Shown here: positions 44,188 through 53,524 of the stretch, piece after piece
How the letters are laid out: each line of letters starts with the position of its first letter
Position numbering within the stretch: position 1 is the first letter of the stretch
Assembly (NCBI GenBank): GCA_958295915.1
Contig: OY282381.1
Coordinates: forward strand, 3,928,722-3,992,721
Reading direction: 5' to 3'
DNA from: an uncultured Caldilineaceae bacterium
Lineage (GTDB): Bacteria > Chloroflexota > Anaerolineae > Caldilineales > Caldilineaceae
Length of the DNA: 64,000 bases
The notes under the pieces: generated by a model
Told to the model about the DNA's origin: nothing
The model's database searches: none
What the model saw: the letters and a program-made list of their open reading frames with translations, nothing else
Made by a program: the position numbers and the translations under genes

Positions 44188-45150
44188 ATGCAAATTGCCT
44201 TCATCGGTGTTGGCGGAATCGCCCAAAACTATCTGCGCAGCCTGGAAAAACTCAACCGGCCAATAGCCGCCATCTGCGACATCAATGCCCAAACAGCGGC
44301 GCGTGTCGCCGCCGAACGGAACTGTACCAGCTACACCGATCACCAGGAGATGCTGGAGCGGGAAGAGTTGGATGTGGTCTTCATCGCCATTCCTCCCGCA
44401 GCCCACGACAGCCAAACCATCGACGCGGTGGAAGCGGGCGCGCACGTCTTTGTGGCCAAACCGGTCGCCCTGGATTTGGAGACCGCCTATCGGACGCGGC
44501 AGGCGATTGCCCGCAGTGGGCTCATCAATCAGGTTGGCTATATGGCCCGCTACTCAGACATTACCGAGCAGACGAAAGAACTGGTGCAGGGACGAGATCT
44601 CGGTCTGGGAATCGGGCGCTTCCTCAGTCGTATGTCGCCGTCGCATCCCTGGTGGGGCAAGGCAGCCATCAGCGCCGGACAGATCGTCGAACAGAGCACG
44701 CACGTCTTTGACTGGCTGCGCTACTTTCTGGGTGAAGTCGTTGCCGTGCAGGCGTTCGGCCACGCAGGGCCAGACGACAAGATCGCGGATTTCGAGGACA
44801 GCACAGTCGTCAATCTGAACTTTGCCAACGGCGCAGTGGGGAATGTCGTCAGCACCTGCTCGGCGCCCGCCCAGGACAGCTTTGTAACTGAGCTGTGCGG
44901 CCGGGACCTCTACCTGAGGCTGATGATGTCCACCCATCTCTCCGGCTACATCGACCAGACGGAAATCGATTTCCATGGCCAGGAGCGGGGCTACTTCCGC
45001 CAGATCCAACGCTTCCTGGCCGCAGTCGAGGCGCAGGATCAGAGCCTGGTGCGCTCCTCCTACGCTGATGCGACGCGATCACTAGCCGTCACGTTGGCCG
45101 CCAACCGCTCCCTGGAAACAGGGAAAATCGAACCTGTGCAGGAGGGGTGA
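44188..45150 (+). CDS. Gfo/Idh/MocA-family dehydrogenase (moc-like locus)
   Basis: A 320-residue NAD(P)-dependent dehydrogenase with an N-terminal Rossmann motif FIGVGGIAQNYL and a VAKPVALDLE block that keeps the catalytic-type Lys-Pro, unlike the paralogues at 4829 and 23749. The C-terminal part contains QSTHVFDWLRYFLGEV with the conserved His/Asp. It would oxidise a ring hydroxyl of the demethylated product. The stop is three bases before the next ATG, so the two are coupled. Confidence 0.9.
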   Translation: MQIAFIGVGGIAQNYLRSLEKLNRPIAAICDINAQTAARVAAERNCTSYTDHQEMLEREELDVVFIAIPPAAHDSQTIDAVEAGAHVFVAKPVALDLETAYRTRQAIARSGLINQVGYMARYSDITEQTKELVQGRDLGLGIGRFLSRMSPSHPWWGKAAISAGQIVEQSTHVFDWLRYFLGEVVAVQAFGHAGPDDKIADFEDSTVVNLNFANGAVGNVVSTCSAPAQDSFVTELCGRDLYLRLMMSTHLSGYIDQTEIDFHGQERGYFRQIQRFLAAVEAQDQSLVRSSYADATRSLAVTLAANRSLETGKIEPVQEG

Positions 45151-45153
45151 GCA

Positions 45154-45987
45154 ATGAAATTCGGCGCGTTACAGAAGGTCATCGCAGAACCGCTGCCATC
45201 CGTCTTTGCTGTCGCCGCGGAATTGGGCTTCGATGGTGTGGAGCTGGATTGGCGCGATCCGGCCGCTGCCCAGCCTGGCGGCGTGTTGGGGCCGGAAAAC
45301 CGCAGCGCCATCCGCCAGGCCGCCCAGCAAGCCAACGTAGAAATCCCTTCGGTAGCGGCCCATTTTCTCAGCCAGGGCGGCCTGGCTGACCCCAATGCGG
45401 ATAAACGGGCATTCGGGCGGGAAGCGCTGCGCGCAGGCATTGCCCTCTGCGCCGATTTGGGCGCCGGCTACCTGTTGGTGCCCTTCTTCGGCCCGGCAAC
45501 CATCGCCGATGAGGCCGCCATCAGCCGCCTGATCGAAAGCCTGCAGCGACTGGCGCCCGAGGCCGAAACAGCCCGCGTTACCCTGGCAATTGAACACACG
45601 TTGCCGGGGGAGCGGACGGCTGCGCTTCTGGAAAAGGTTGGCTCCCCGTACATCGCCGAATACTGGGACATGGGCAACTGCATGGGGCTGGGCTACGATC
45701 CCTTGGCCGAGATCGACCAATTGGGGCAGCGCATCGGCCGAGTGCATGCCAAGGAGTATCATCGCGGCAACGCGCCCCGCGGCACGCAGACCATGCCCCA
45801 CTTCGCCGGGCTGAATGCAAAGCCGTTTGGACAGGGAGATGTGCCCATCTCCGCAGTGCTGGCTGCGCTACGTCGGGTCGGCTATGACGGCTACATCGTG
45901 CTGGAAACAGGAAAATTCGGCGATGCCAAGGCTTCGGCAAAGGCCGCGTTGACGCTTCTCCACGAAAGATACAGAAAGCGCGCGTGA
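45154..45987 (+). CDS. TIM-barrel sugar isomerase/dehydratase (IolE/MocC/Hyi type)
   Basis: A 277-residue AP-endonuclease-2-fold enzyme. Metal-site residues are visible in LAIEHTLPG (Glu), EYWDMGNCMGLG (Asp), RVHAKEY (His) and VLETGKFG (Glu). The family includes inosose dehydratase IolE, rhizopine MocC and hydroxypyruvate isomerase; after a MocA-like dehydrogenase a keto-cyclitol dehydratase or keto-sugar isomerase fits best. The ribosome site GGAGGGG is strong. It overlaps the SDR start by four bases (GTGA). Confidence 0.88.
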   Translation: MKFGALQKVIAEPLPSVFAVAAELGFDGVELDWRDPAAAQPGGVLGPENRSAIRQAAQQANVEIPSVAAHFLSQGGLADPNADKRAFGREALRAGIALCADLGAGYLLVPFFGPATIADEAAISRLIESLQRLAPEAETARVTLAIEHTLPGERTAALLEKVGSPYIAEYWDMGNCMGLGYDPLAEIDQLGQRIGRVHAKEYHRGNAPRGTQTMPHFAGLNAKPFGQGDVPISAVLAALRRVGYDGYIVLETGKFGDAKASAKAALTLLHERYRKRA

Positions 45988-46781
45988 CCACCAATCTATA
46001 TAGAATGACCCGTTTTGAAGGCAAAGTCGCGCTGGTAACTGGGGGCGCGGCCGGGATCGGCCGCGCTACGGCACTGCGCCTTGCTGCAGAAGGGGCGCAT
46101 GTCATCATTGCCGATGTGAACGCGGAGATGGGAAATCAGGCTGTAGCGCAGATCCGCAAGGCCGACGGCAGCGCCACGTTCAGAGAAGTTGATCTGGCCG
46201 ACGATGCCGCGGTTGAAGCGAACGGACGGGCTGTGGCGGCAGAAGTGCCTGCGCTCCACCTGCTGGTAAACAACGCGGCGATTCTGAGACAGGGCCGAAT
46301 TGAGGACGGCGCATGGCTACCTAATTGGGAGATCGAAACCCGAGTCGGTCTGCGGGGCTGGGTTCTGATGACCCAACTGTTGTTGCCGCTTCTAAAGCAA
46401 GAGGGAGGGGCCATTGTGAATCTCTCATCGGAAGGGGGCTTTCTGGGGCGGCCGGGGCAGTGGGTGTATGATGCCATCAAAGCCGGCGTAGTATCGGTCA
46501 CAAAGACCATGGCCCAGGAATTTGTCGCTAATGGCATTCGGGTCAACGCGGTGGCGCCAGGCTGGATCGTAACCGAGATGCACTTTGGCAACCATCCCAA
46601 CCCGGCCGCTCGCAAGAAAGAGTTGGAAGAGTCACCGATCACCTCCTGTATTATGAAGCGGCGGGCGGGGCCGGAGGAAGTGGCCAGCGCCATCGCTTTT
46701 CTGCTCAGCGACGATGCTTCCTACATCACAGGGACAACCCTCCACGTCGACGGCGGCCGGGTCGGTATGAGCGTTGGGTAG
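45984..46781 (+). CDS. Short-chain dehydrogenase/reductase (moc-like locus)
   Basis: A 265-residue SDR: VALVTGGAAGIGRATAL (cofactor), NNAA, and a serine in NLSSEGGFLG. The active-site YDAIKAG holds the Tyr-x3-Lys pair. The C-terminus YITGTTLHVDGG is classic. An acidic residue after strand two (IIADVN) suggests NAD. The GTG at 45984 overlaps the previous stop; the ATG at 46005 gives a 258-residue form with a more usual N-terminus. It is the last gene of the locus and probably a second oxidation step. Confidence 0.9.
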   Translation: MTTNLYRMTRFEGKVALVTGGAAGIGRATALRLAAEGAHVIIADVNAEMGNQAVAQIRKADGSATFREVDLADDAAVEANGRAVAAEVPALHLLVNNAAILRQGRIEDGAWLPNWEIETRVGLRGWVLMTQLLLPLLKQEGGAIVNLSSEGGFLGRPGQWVYDAIKAGVVSVTKTMAQEFVANGIRVNAVAPGWIVTEMHFGNHPNPAARKKELEESPITSCIMKRRAGPEEVASAIAFLLSDDASYITGTTLHVDGGRVGMSVG

Positions 46782-46894
46782 AGAGCGTCCCGGATTTGGG
46801 ATCATCCCGCCCGCATCGTCCGCACACAGTACTGTCTGCAACCCTGTCTGCAACCGACGACCACTAATCACTGGTGTTGCCGACAGGCGCGCCT

Positions 46895-47758
46895 TTACTT
46901 CAGCGCCGGGCCTGGTGTCCACTGTTGCTCAATCGGTTCAGCGCTCCCCTCATACACGATCCTGAGCGGTTCCATCAGAGTTTGCGGATCCCCCGGCAGT
47001 GTCGTTGTGACGCAGTTGCCGGCCTCCAGATACTCGATCGTAGCCTGCGTGCGCTCAGGCAGGTTCACAAACTCTGGATAGTACCACATGGTGAGCGCTG
47101 TCCTGCGCTCGTCGCTCCGGTTCGCATGCGCGGCGTGAAACAGGGCGCCGTACCCCATCACCAGATCGCCGGCCTGCACAGGCACATCGATCTCTCCCTC
47201 CGCCTGCTGGAAGGCGATGTTTTCTGGATTGGCATACGCTCTCAGTTCATCCGTATGCCTCGGTGACGCCTGATCGTGCAGCGGGTGACGCTTGCGATGC
47301 GACCCCGGTATCACCCGCAAGCAGCCATTCTCCGCTGTTGTATCTGTGAGATAGTACATCAGGAAACACTGGATTGGCCGCCAGGTATAACTGACCGGAT
47401 CATCCCAGAAACGACCATCCTCGTGCCAGAACAGCGGGGGGCTATGTGGCGGCTTGCTGATGATGCGCCCGTGCCCAAACTTGGGTTCAGTGAAGCCTAA
47501 CTCAGCCAGCGCGCTGAGCATTTTCGGATGAGCAATCAGTTCGGCCAGCACGGCATGTTGATAGGCCATCTCCCAATCGATCAGCACCATACTGCCGGTC
47601 GTGCGTTGCCGTTCGAAATGCTCCTTTTCCTGCTGGGCAAGTATCTCGTCGCTACAGCTTCTCAGCCTGGCGACCATCTCCGGCTCGAGGATGTTTTCGA
47701 ACAGGCAATACCCGTCCCTTATGAACCGTTCTCGTTTTTCGCTACGGATAGTTTTCAT
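46895..47758 (-). CDS. PhyH-family dioxygenase, convergent with the moc-like locus
   Basis: A 287-residue Fe(II)/2-oxoglutarate dioxygenase. LFWHEDGRFWDD gives His-x-Asp (HED here), GCLRVIPGSHRK the central strand, and ALFHAAHANRSDERRTALT the distal His and Arg. It is transcribed towards the SDR gene from the other side, so it is not part of that transcript, but it is the fourth PhyH paralogue in the window. No operon partner is seen. Confidence 0.9.
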   Translation of the reverse strand: MKTIRSEKRERFIRDGYCLFENILEPEMVARLRSCSDEILAQQEKEHFERQRTTGSMVLIDWEMAYQHAVLAELIAHPKMLSALAELGFTEPKFGHGRIISKPPHSPPLFWHEDGRFWDDPVSYTWRPIQCFLMYYLTDTTAENGCLRVIPGSHRKRHPLHDQASPRHTDELRAYANPENIAFQQAEGEIDVPVQAGDLVMGYGALFHAAHANRSDERRTALTMWYYPEFVNLPERTQATIEYLEAGNCVTTTLPGDPQTLMEPLRIVYEGSAEPIEQQWTPGPALK

Positions 47759-47938
47759 TTTTCTCTCATGGGGTTGGAATGCTCACGGTACTGGCCCAGA
47801 AAGGCCCATCCATCCTTCTCAGGCATCATCAGGCGCGGCGATGTCCAGGTAGGTATGCAATCGCAACTCATATTGTATACTCTTGGAGTCCATTCATGAT
47901 AAACAAAGATATACAGAGATTCTCCTGATTTTCACGTG

Positions 47939-47967
47939 TTGACGAGCCATCGTCGATTCATTACAAT
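47939..47967 (+). promoter_or_regulatory. Promoter of the amidohydrolase/CUT1 operon 5
   Basis: TTGACG at 47939-47944 and TACAAT at 47962-47967 with a 17-base spacer; predicted start near 47974, leader about 66 bases before the ATG at 48040. Confidence 0.6.
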
Positions 47968-48039
47968 ACACTTGACAAACACCTTAACTTTGTGGGAGAA
48001 GCATAGAAGCATTCGTAAGATCACTTAGCGAGGTACGAA

Positions 48040-48792
48040 ATGATTATAGATAGTCATGCTCATGTTGGGCCAATCGCCAAAGACAGACGCAGAAGGGCGG
48101 CGATTGCTGGAAATCCAGCTAGCGCGGTTGAAGATTATTTGCGTGACATGGATCGCGCCGGCGTTGATATGGGGGTTACCTTTGGATATCTTGATATGGA
48201 CAATGACTATCAGGCCCGCATTCAGAACAAATTCCCTGACCGGATCGTAAGCTTGGCCTGGTGTAACCCGCGTCAGCCGAATGTCGTGGACGAATTTCGT
48301 CGCTGTGTTGAGGACCTGGGCATTCGCGGCTTAAAGCTGCATGGCTGGTGGCATCAGTTTGCCAATTCGGACCACGTGCTTCTGGATCCACTCTTCGAAG
48401 TTCTCGACGAATACGGTCTACCGGCCGTTGTCCATACTTTAGGTGACAATCCCCTTACCACTCCATTTCAGACGGAGGAAATGGCTCGAACGTTTCCGAA
48501 TGTAACCGTTTTCATGGCCCACGGTGGTTGTGAGTGGGCCGCCGACGATGGGCTTTTGGTGGCTAAACGCACTTCCAATATTATTGTGGACACCTCGTTT
48601 ATGCCAAGTTGGTGGATCGGCGAATTTGTGCGGAAGATCGGCGCTGATAAGGTTGCCCTGGGATCGGATTGGCCTTGGCATCACTTGGAAGGCGTTGTAA
48701 AAAACCACGAGGTGGCTATTCCCGATCCCGAGGACCGTGCCTGGACCATGGGCAAGACCGTGGCGCGTGTTTATGGTATTCAGGGCACATAA
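48040..48792 (+). CDS. Amidohydrolase-2 (TIM-barrel metal-dependent hydrolase)
   Basis: A 250-residue cytoplasmic enzyme. Metal ligands: DSHAHVG at the N-terminus, LKLHGWW, VVHTLGD, a HGGCEW turn, and LGSDWPWHH with the catalytic Asp. This order defines the amidohydrolase-2 family, which includes decarboxylases and lactonases; a sugar lactonase role fits the neighbouring transporter but is an inference. It leads the rightward operon with the transporter at 48989-52345. Confidence 0.88.
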   Translation: MIIDSHAHVGPIAKDRRRRAAIAGNPASAVEDYLRDMDRAGVDMGVTFGYLDMDNDYQARIQNKFPDRIVSLAWCNPRQPNVVDEFRRCVEDLGIRGLKLHGWWHQFANSDHVLLDPLFEVLDEYGLPAVVHTLGDNPLTTPFQTEEMARTFPNVTVFMAHGGCEWAADDGLLVAKRTSNIIVDTSFMPSWWIGEFVRKIGADKVALGSDWPWHHLEGVVKNHEVAIPDPEDRAWTMGKTVARVYGIQGT

Positions 48793-48794
48793 GC

Positions 48795-48944
48795 CGGTCT
48801 GGGCTGCCTGGTCTACGCCGGCAGTGTGGCGCAACAAGCGATGCGCAAAGACAAAGATCTGACGATGGGGGCTGTTCATCACCTTGCGGAGCGCTGCGCG
48901 GTTTCCCACCTCGCAGGATCAGATTATGGCCTGTATTTCTAACA
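48795..48944 (+). other. Protein-like remnant between amidohydrolase and binding protein
   Basis: An uninterrupted frame without a proper start reads LGCLVYAGSVAQQAMRKDKD, then LTMGAVHHLAERCAVSHL, and stops after GLYF. The composition looks protein-like, but I recognise no family. It may be a truncated gene or chance. Confidence 0.25.
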
Positions 48945-48969
48945 GATCAATTATTTCTAACAGATCAAT
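48934..48969 (+). repeat. Perfect 18-base tandem duplication upstream of the binding protein
   Basis: TATTTCTAACAGATCAAT occurs twice without a gap (48934-48951 and 48952-48969), 19 bases before the ATG and just ahead of the ribosome site. It could alter local regulation or simply be a slippage product. Confidence 0.75.
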
Positions 48970-48988
48970 ATAGTATAGGGAGTAGCAA

Positions 48989-50419
48989 ATGTTTACGGAC
49001 AGAAGATGGATCGTTGCTTGTTTGAGTTTGGCGCTCATTCTCGTTGTCGCTGGTTGCGTGCCGGCCGCCGCACCCGCGCTGCAAGAGGAAGCCCCGGCGA
49101 CTGAAAAGTTCGCAGGCAAGTATTCGGAAGAGCAGCTAGCGTGGATAGACGAGATTCGCGCTGCCTACTCCGGCGCCACACTCAATATGCTCGGTTTTGC
49201 CCATCCAACACTGAATGCCATGAAAGCGATAACGCCGGAGTGGGAAGAACTGACCGGTATTACGGTTGTCTATGATGAAACAGATCTGGCCAAAGTTCGT
49301 GACAAATTCGTGCTGAACATCACCTCAGGGGCCAACACCTATGATCTGGTCATGACGGCTGAGGTCCAGGCCCCGGAGTATTGGAACCTGGATTACCTGG
49401 AACCCCTAGACCCCTGGTTGGAAAACGAGATGGGAGTGACAACGGAATCCTGGTTCGACTGGGAAGATATTCACCCCGGCTACACCATGATGTTTACTTC
49501 AGTGAATGAGGGAACGCGATATGCGGTACCGATTAGTGGTGAAGTAGCCCTGTTATTTTATCGGGCAGATCTCTTTGAAGAGCATAGCATGGAGATCCCA
49601 GAGACCTATGACGAACTGCTTGACGTAGCCAAGTTCTTTAACGAGCGAGAGATTGTAGAAGATGGGCGCACAGTGTATGGCATTTCATTTCGTGGGAGAC
49701 CGGCGCTTGGTGGCGGCAATTGGGTGTGGTCCATCATTATATTTCCGTTTGGTGGACAAATAGTAGATTTGGAAGACCAAGTGACCCCGGCAGTATTAGA
49801 AAAGAAAGATGCAGCGGTGGCCTCGATTGAGTGGGAAACAAAGCTAGCCAAACACGGCGTGCCAGGGATCGCCTCTTTTGATCCTTTTGATGCCATCAAT
49901 CAATACAAGCAGGGATTTGCGGCGATGTCCATTGAGGCTTCCGTGCTTGCTCCCGGTGTACTGAATCCAGACGAGAGCATTGTGTCTGACTTGACAGGTT
50001 TTGCCCCATTGCCCGCTGGGCCGGCAGGGAGTTTCAATCAAACCTTCTCCCATGGCGTGGCGATAACATCCTCCAGTGAAAACAAAGAGGCAGCCTATGC
50101 GTTTATACAGTGGATGTTGGGGCGGGGCAACCAGGCTCTTCTGCTGGATAATGGCGGGGCCCCCGTTCGTCGTTCGGCAATGGAGGATCCAGCCAACCAG
50201 GAGCGTTGGCCCTATATCGAAGCTACCTTACAAGGCTTGGATCAAGCTGCGGCAGCATATGAGAATCGTTTCTTCGCTACACCCCAAGTTGAGTTTGTGT
50301 TGGAATATCTCAACGTCTGGTCCGTCAATGTCTCGCGAGCCATAGCGGGCGAGATCACCGCAGAACAAGCTGCCGAGAATATCCAAAGCGAGATGGAGGA
50401 GATCCTAGCCCAGAAATAG
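48989..50419 (+). CDS. ABC sugar-binding lipoprotein (CUT1 operon 5)
   Basis: A 476-residue family-1 binding protein with a Sec-type lipoprotein signal: hydrophobic ACLSLALILVVAGC, lipid Cys at residue 23, no twin-Arg motif ahead of a Tat core. The mature domain starts LNMLGFAHPTLNAMK, and GNWVWSIIIFPFGGQIVDLE lies mid-protein. It feeds the permeases at 50514 and 51476; the start has GGGAG upstream. Confidence 0.9.
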   Translation: MFTDRRWIVACLSLALILVVAGCVPAAAPALQEEAPATEKFAGKYSEEQLAWIDEIRAAYSGATLNMLGFAHPTLNAMKAITPEWEELTGITVVYDETDLAKVRDKFVLNITSGANTYDLVMTAEVQAPEYWNLDYLEPLDPWLENEMGVTTESWFDWEDIHPGYTMMFTSVNEGTRYAVPISGEVALLFYRADLFEEHSMEIPETYDELLDVAKFFNEREIVEDGRTVYGISFRGRPALGGGNWVWSIIIFPFGGQIVDLEDQVTPAVLEKKDAAVASIEWETKLAKHGVPGIASFDPFDAINQYKQGFAAMSIEASVLAPGVLNPDESIVSDLTGFAPLPAGPAGSFNQTFSHGVAITSSSENKEAAYAFIQWMLGRGNQALLLDNGGAPVRRSAMEDPANQERWPYIEATLQGLDQAAAAYENRFFATPQVEFVLEYLNVWSVNVSRAIAGEITAEQAAENIQSEMEEILAQK

Positions 50420-50513
50420 TAGAAAAAAGCAGGTTGATCTCCGATGTTGTGCCTGAAGGGCCAGTGTACTCATTGTTTGGTACGCTGGCCCAAGCGCATT
50501 GTGGAGAGACTTT

Positions 50514-51476
50514 ATGGAGAGCCGAAAGAGAAAGGATGGCAATGGTCTCAATACTGCAGATGTCATCGTAAAACAAAGGGTCGGAGGAAGATCTTTCAGA
50601 CAGATTCTACCTTATGTATGCCTACTCCCCGCTTTCCTCTTCACTGTCGGTGTTTTGCTTTATCCAACCCTTAAAATGTTTCATTTCAGCTTCCTCAATT
50701 GGTCATTTGGCAGAGGATATGAAACAGCTGAGTGGAACGGTTTGCAGAACTATACTTGGTTATTCGCATCTCCATCCTCGACTTTGTTCCATTCCTTACG
50801 CTTGACACTTCTTTACTCGGGAGTGAGCGTGGTTGCCGAGCTTGGTATCGGGCTGGCAGTAGCGACGCTATTGAATCGTGAGCGCATTTTCGGTCGGGTT
50901 ATCGTCCTCACCGGTTTCATGATCCCCACGCTTCTGATGCCTGTCATGGTAGGCATGATGTGGCGAATGTATATGTATCCTAACGGTATGTTGAGCTATT
51001 TCCTGGGCCTCGTTGGACTCAAGATCAATTGGTATACCGCTGAATGGGCTATGCCGGCTGTGATCATGATCGAGATCTGGCAATTCACTCCCTTCTTCAT
51101 TATCTCCTTGTTCGCCGGCCTGAGAGCTATCCCAGATGAAATTCTGGACGCGGCAGCGGTAGACGGCGCCTCAGGTTGGAACCGTTTCTGGCACATTAGC
51201 GTGCCTTATCTGAGGCCTATCATTGTCGTGACAGCCATGATTCGAATGCTGTGGTTGCTTAAGTCATTTGATATTGTTTATACAATGTTCACAGGCGGGC
51301 CCGGGTCAGCAACCGAAATTCTTGGCCTCAGCATCTACAGGGCCCTTTTCCTGGCCCGCGATATCGGCCGTTCAGCGGCGCTCAGCGTCATATTAGCGGT
51401 ACTGACGTTGATAGTCACTTACATTTTTGTCCGCTTTATCTATCGTTCACGTGAGGCCATGGAAAGATCGCTATAA
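50514..51476 (+). CDS. CUT1 sugar ABC permease, MalF type (operon 5)
   Basis: A 320-residue permease with six helices after a 40-residue basic N-terminus. The EAA loop is EILDAAAVDGASGWNRFWHI followed by SVPYL. The ATG at 50514 follows GGAGAG; a TTG five codons earlier is less likely. The last base of its stop is the first base of the next ATG (TAATG). Confidence 0.9.
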   Translation: MESRKRKDGNGLNTADVIVKQRVGGRSFRQILPYVCLLPAFLFTVGVLLYPTLKMFHFSFLNWSFGRGYETAEWNGLQNYTWLFASPSSTLFHSLRLTLLYSGVSVVAELGIGLAVATLLNRERIFGRVIVLTGFMIPTLLMPVMVGMMWRMYMYPNGMLSYFLGLVGLKINWYTAEWAMPAVIMIEIWQFTPFFIISLFAGLRAIPDEILDAAAVDGASGWNRFWHISVPYLRPIIVVTAMIRMLWLLKSFDIVYTMFTGGPGSATEILGLSIYRALFLARDIGRSAALSVILAVLTLIVTYIFVRFIYRSREAMERSL

Positions 51477-52345
51477 TGGGCAGGCGACTTCAGTATTTTT
51501 CTTCAAATAGAACGTTACTACAGTGGCATCGCCGCTTGGATTCCATTGTGGCCTCTCTGGCTGTCTGGATAATTCTTATCCTCTTCTTGGCGCCGTACCT
51601 CTATCTGATCGTGTGGTCCTTCAAAAGGCCCGGCGATATACAAGCCTATCCACCGCGCTTTCTTAGCCCGCTGACAGTAGAGAATTATAGTCAGATATTT
51701 GCAGATGTGAATATCGCCTTCTTTCTAAAGAACAGCGCAATCGTAGCTGGTGTGACCACCGTTCTGTCACTGCTCTTGGCGATTTCAGCAGCCTATAGCT
51801 TTGCTCGATTCCGATTTTTGGGCAAAGATTGGTTGGCTTACCTCTTCATTGCAATCATGGTCGCCCCGCTAATTTCGCTCGTTTACCCATTTCTTGTGGT
51901 GGCAAATCAGATTGGTCTGACCGATACCCATATGGGCTTGGTTCTCTTTTACCTCCCCTGGAATATTCCGTTTGCCGTATGGATGCTGCGAACTTTTGTG
52001 TCAGACGTGCCTCAAGAGCTTGAGGACTCAGCCTTGGTGGATGGATGTACTCGAATGGGCGCATTCGCCCGCATTACGGCGCCTCTCTTGATTCCCGGCT
52101 TTTTTACTACAGGTGTCTTCATTTTCATCGGCGCCTGGAACGAGTTTGTCATTGCCTTCTTCCTGACAAGCACAAAAGCGCGCACCTTGCCAACGACGAT
52201 AGATTTCTTTCTTACCTACGGTTCGTTCCAGTTCGCCCCCATGTTTGCCGCCGGCGTTGTTAGCACACTCCCCATTGTCGCGTGTGGACTTCTGGTACGC
52301 CGCTATTACCTTACTGGCACAACGGCCGGCGCGCTAAAGGGATAG
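51476..52345 (+). CDS. CUT1 sugar ABC permease, MalG type (operon 5)
   Basis: A 289-residue permease with six helices, EAA loop ELEDSALVDGCTRMGAFARI followed by TAPLL, and C-terminal TGTTAGALKG. It overlaps the previous stop by one base and is the last gene of the operon; it converges with the epimerase gene. Confidence 0.92.
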   Translation: MGRRLQYFSSNRTLLQWHRRLDSIVASLAVWIILILFLAPYLYLIVWSFKRPGDIQAYPPRFLSPLTVENYSQIFADVNIAFFLKNSAIVAGVTTVLSLLLAISAAYSFARFRFLGKDWLAYLFIAIMVAPLISLVYPFLVVANQIGLTDTHMGLVLFYLPWNIPFAVWMLRTFVSDVPQELEDSALVDGCTRMGAFARITAPLLIPGFFTTGVFIFIGAWNEFVIAFFLTSTKARTLPTTIDFFLTYGSFQFAPMFAAGVVSTLPIVACGLLVRRYYLTGTTAGALKG

Positions 52346-52480
52346 AAACGGTTCTTGGGAAATCTATGGATCAGGTACTCCCTCAATCAGGTTAGTTTGA
52401 AGTGAGCTCTGATTGTTTGGGGCCAAGCTACAGAATAATTTCGCTTTGCATTTTTTCCGCTCTGCTCTGAAGCCCACCTC

Positions 52481-53464
52481 TCAACCACGAACACCGCTGG
52501 AATAGGCGCGATCGCTCTGCGACCGATCTTCCTCTAATCCGCCGCCATCAATCCAATCTTTGATACTCTGAATCGTGTCCTGTAAGGAATATATCGGCGC
52601 AAAATCGAGCAGCCGCTTGGCCTTTGACATGTCAAATTCGATTTCGCCGCCCTGGGCCATGCTCCAGGGAAAGCCAGTGTTGACCTGTATCCCCGGCGTG
52701 ACGCCTTGAATGATGGCGGCAAATTCGGAGCCGCGGGTAGGCCCAGGGCCACAGCAGTTGAACACTTCCCCAGACGCCTTGGGATGCTCGCCAGCCACAA
52801 TGTGCATGCGCGCCACATCGCGCAAATCAACATAGTGGCACAATTCATCCAGCGAGAAATGGGGAATCTGAACAGCCTCGCCTGCCGCCAGCATTTCAGC
52901 AAACTCCCGCCACCCCCGGCCGCCTCCACGCCCACCCGGACCAACGACAGCCGTCAGGCGCAAGGCAGTGACCGCCAGCCCATATTGATGATAGAAGGTC
53001 ATGGCCAGGATTTCCTGGATGCGCTTGGTTGAGGCGTATATATCCTTGGGACGCGACGGATGTTCTTCATCGACCGGCATATAATCCGGCGCCGCAAATT
53101 TCGTGGCCGGGTACCACTCATACGCTGAAATGCTGCTGGAAAGGACAAAGCGTTTTACCTCTGTAGCGCGCGCGTAGATCAACAGGTGGGTCAGACCGAG
53201 CAGATTGACCGTAACCATCTGTAGCGGGTCTCCGGTATCGCCCGGCAGTGAAGCCACATGATGGATGATATCAAATTTCAGATCGCCCAGGGCAGCCTCA
53301 ATCGTGTTGGCTTGGGTGATATCCCCTTGCAACCACTCGCCTGGCATATCTTGCGGCCGTTCTGAGCGCCCAAAAACAAAAACCTCATCCCCCCGTGCAG
53401 CGAGTTGTCGGACAAGCTCTCGTCCAATATAGCCTGACCCTCCAATCACAAGACATTTGGCCAT
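52481..53464 (-). CDS. NAD-dependent epimerase/dehydratase (extended SDR)
   Basis: A 327-residue extended short-chain dehydrogenase with GGSGYIGRELVRQLAARGDE at the N-terminus. The active site is SSSISAYEW with Ser and the Tyr-x3-Lys motif YASTKRIQE. The C-terminal half has TALRLTAVVGPGGRGGGRG. Likely substrates are nucleotide sugars or free sugar acids; the operon context (CUT2 transporter, GMC oxidoreductase) favours a catabolic sugar. It is the last gene of the leftward operon. Confidence 0.88.
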   Translation of the reverse strand: MAKCLVIGGSGYIGRELVRQLAARGDEVFVFGRSERPQDMPGEWLQGDITQANTIEAALGDLKFDIIHHVASLPGDTGDPLQMVTVNLLGLTHLLIYARATEVKRFVLSSSISAYEWYPATKFAAPDYMPVDEEHPSRPKDIYASTKRIQEILAMTFYHQYGLAVTALRLTAVVGPGGRGGGRGWREFAEMLAAGEAVQIPHFSLDELCHYVDLRDVARMHIVAGEHPKASGEVFNCCGPGPTRGSEFAAIIQGVTPGIQVNTGFPWSMAQGGEIEFDMSKAKRLLDFAPIYSLQDTIQSIKDWIDGGGLEEDRSQSDRAYSSGVRG

Positions 53465-53524
53465 GCTCTAATACCCCCAATTCAGAATTGTTCAATTGCG
53501 AATTACGAATGAACCACCCAATTC

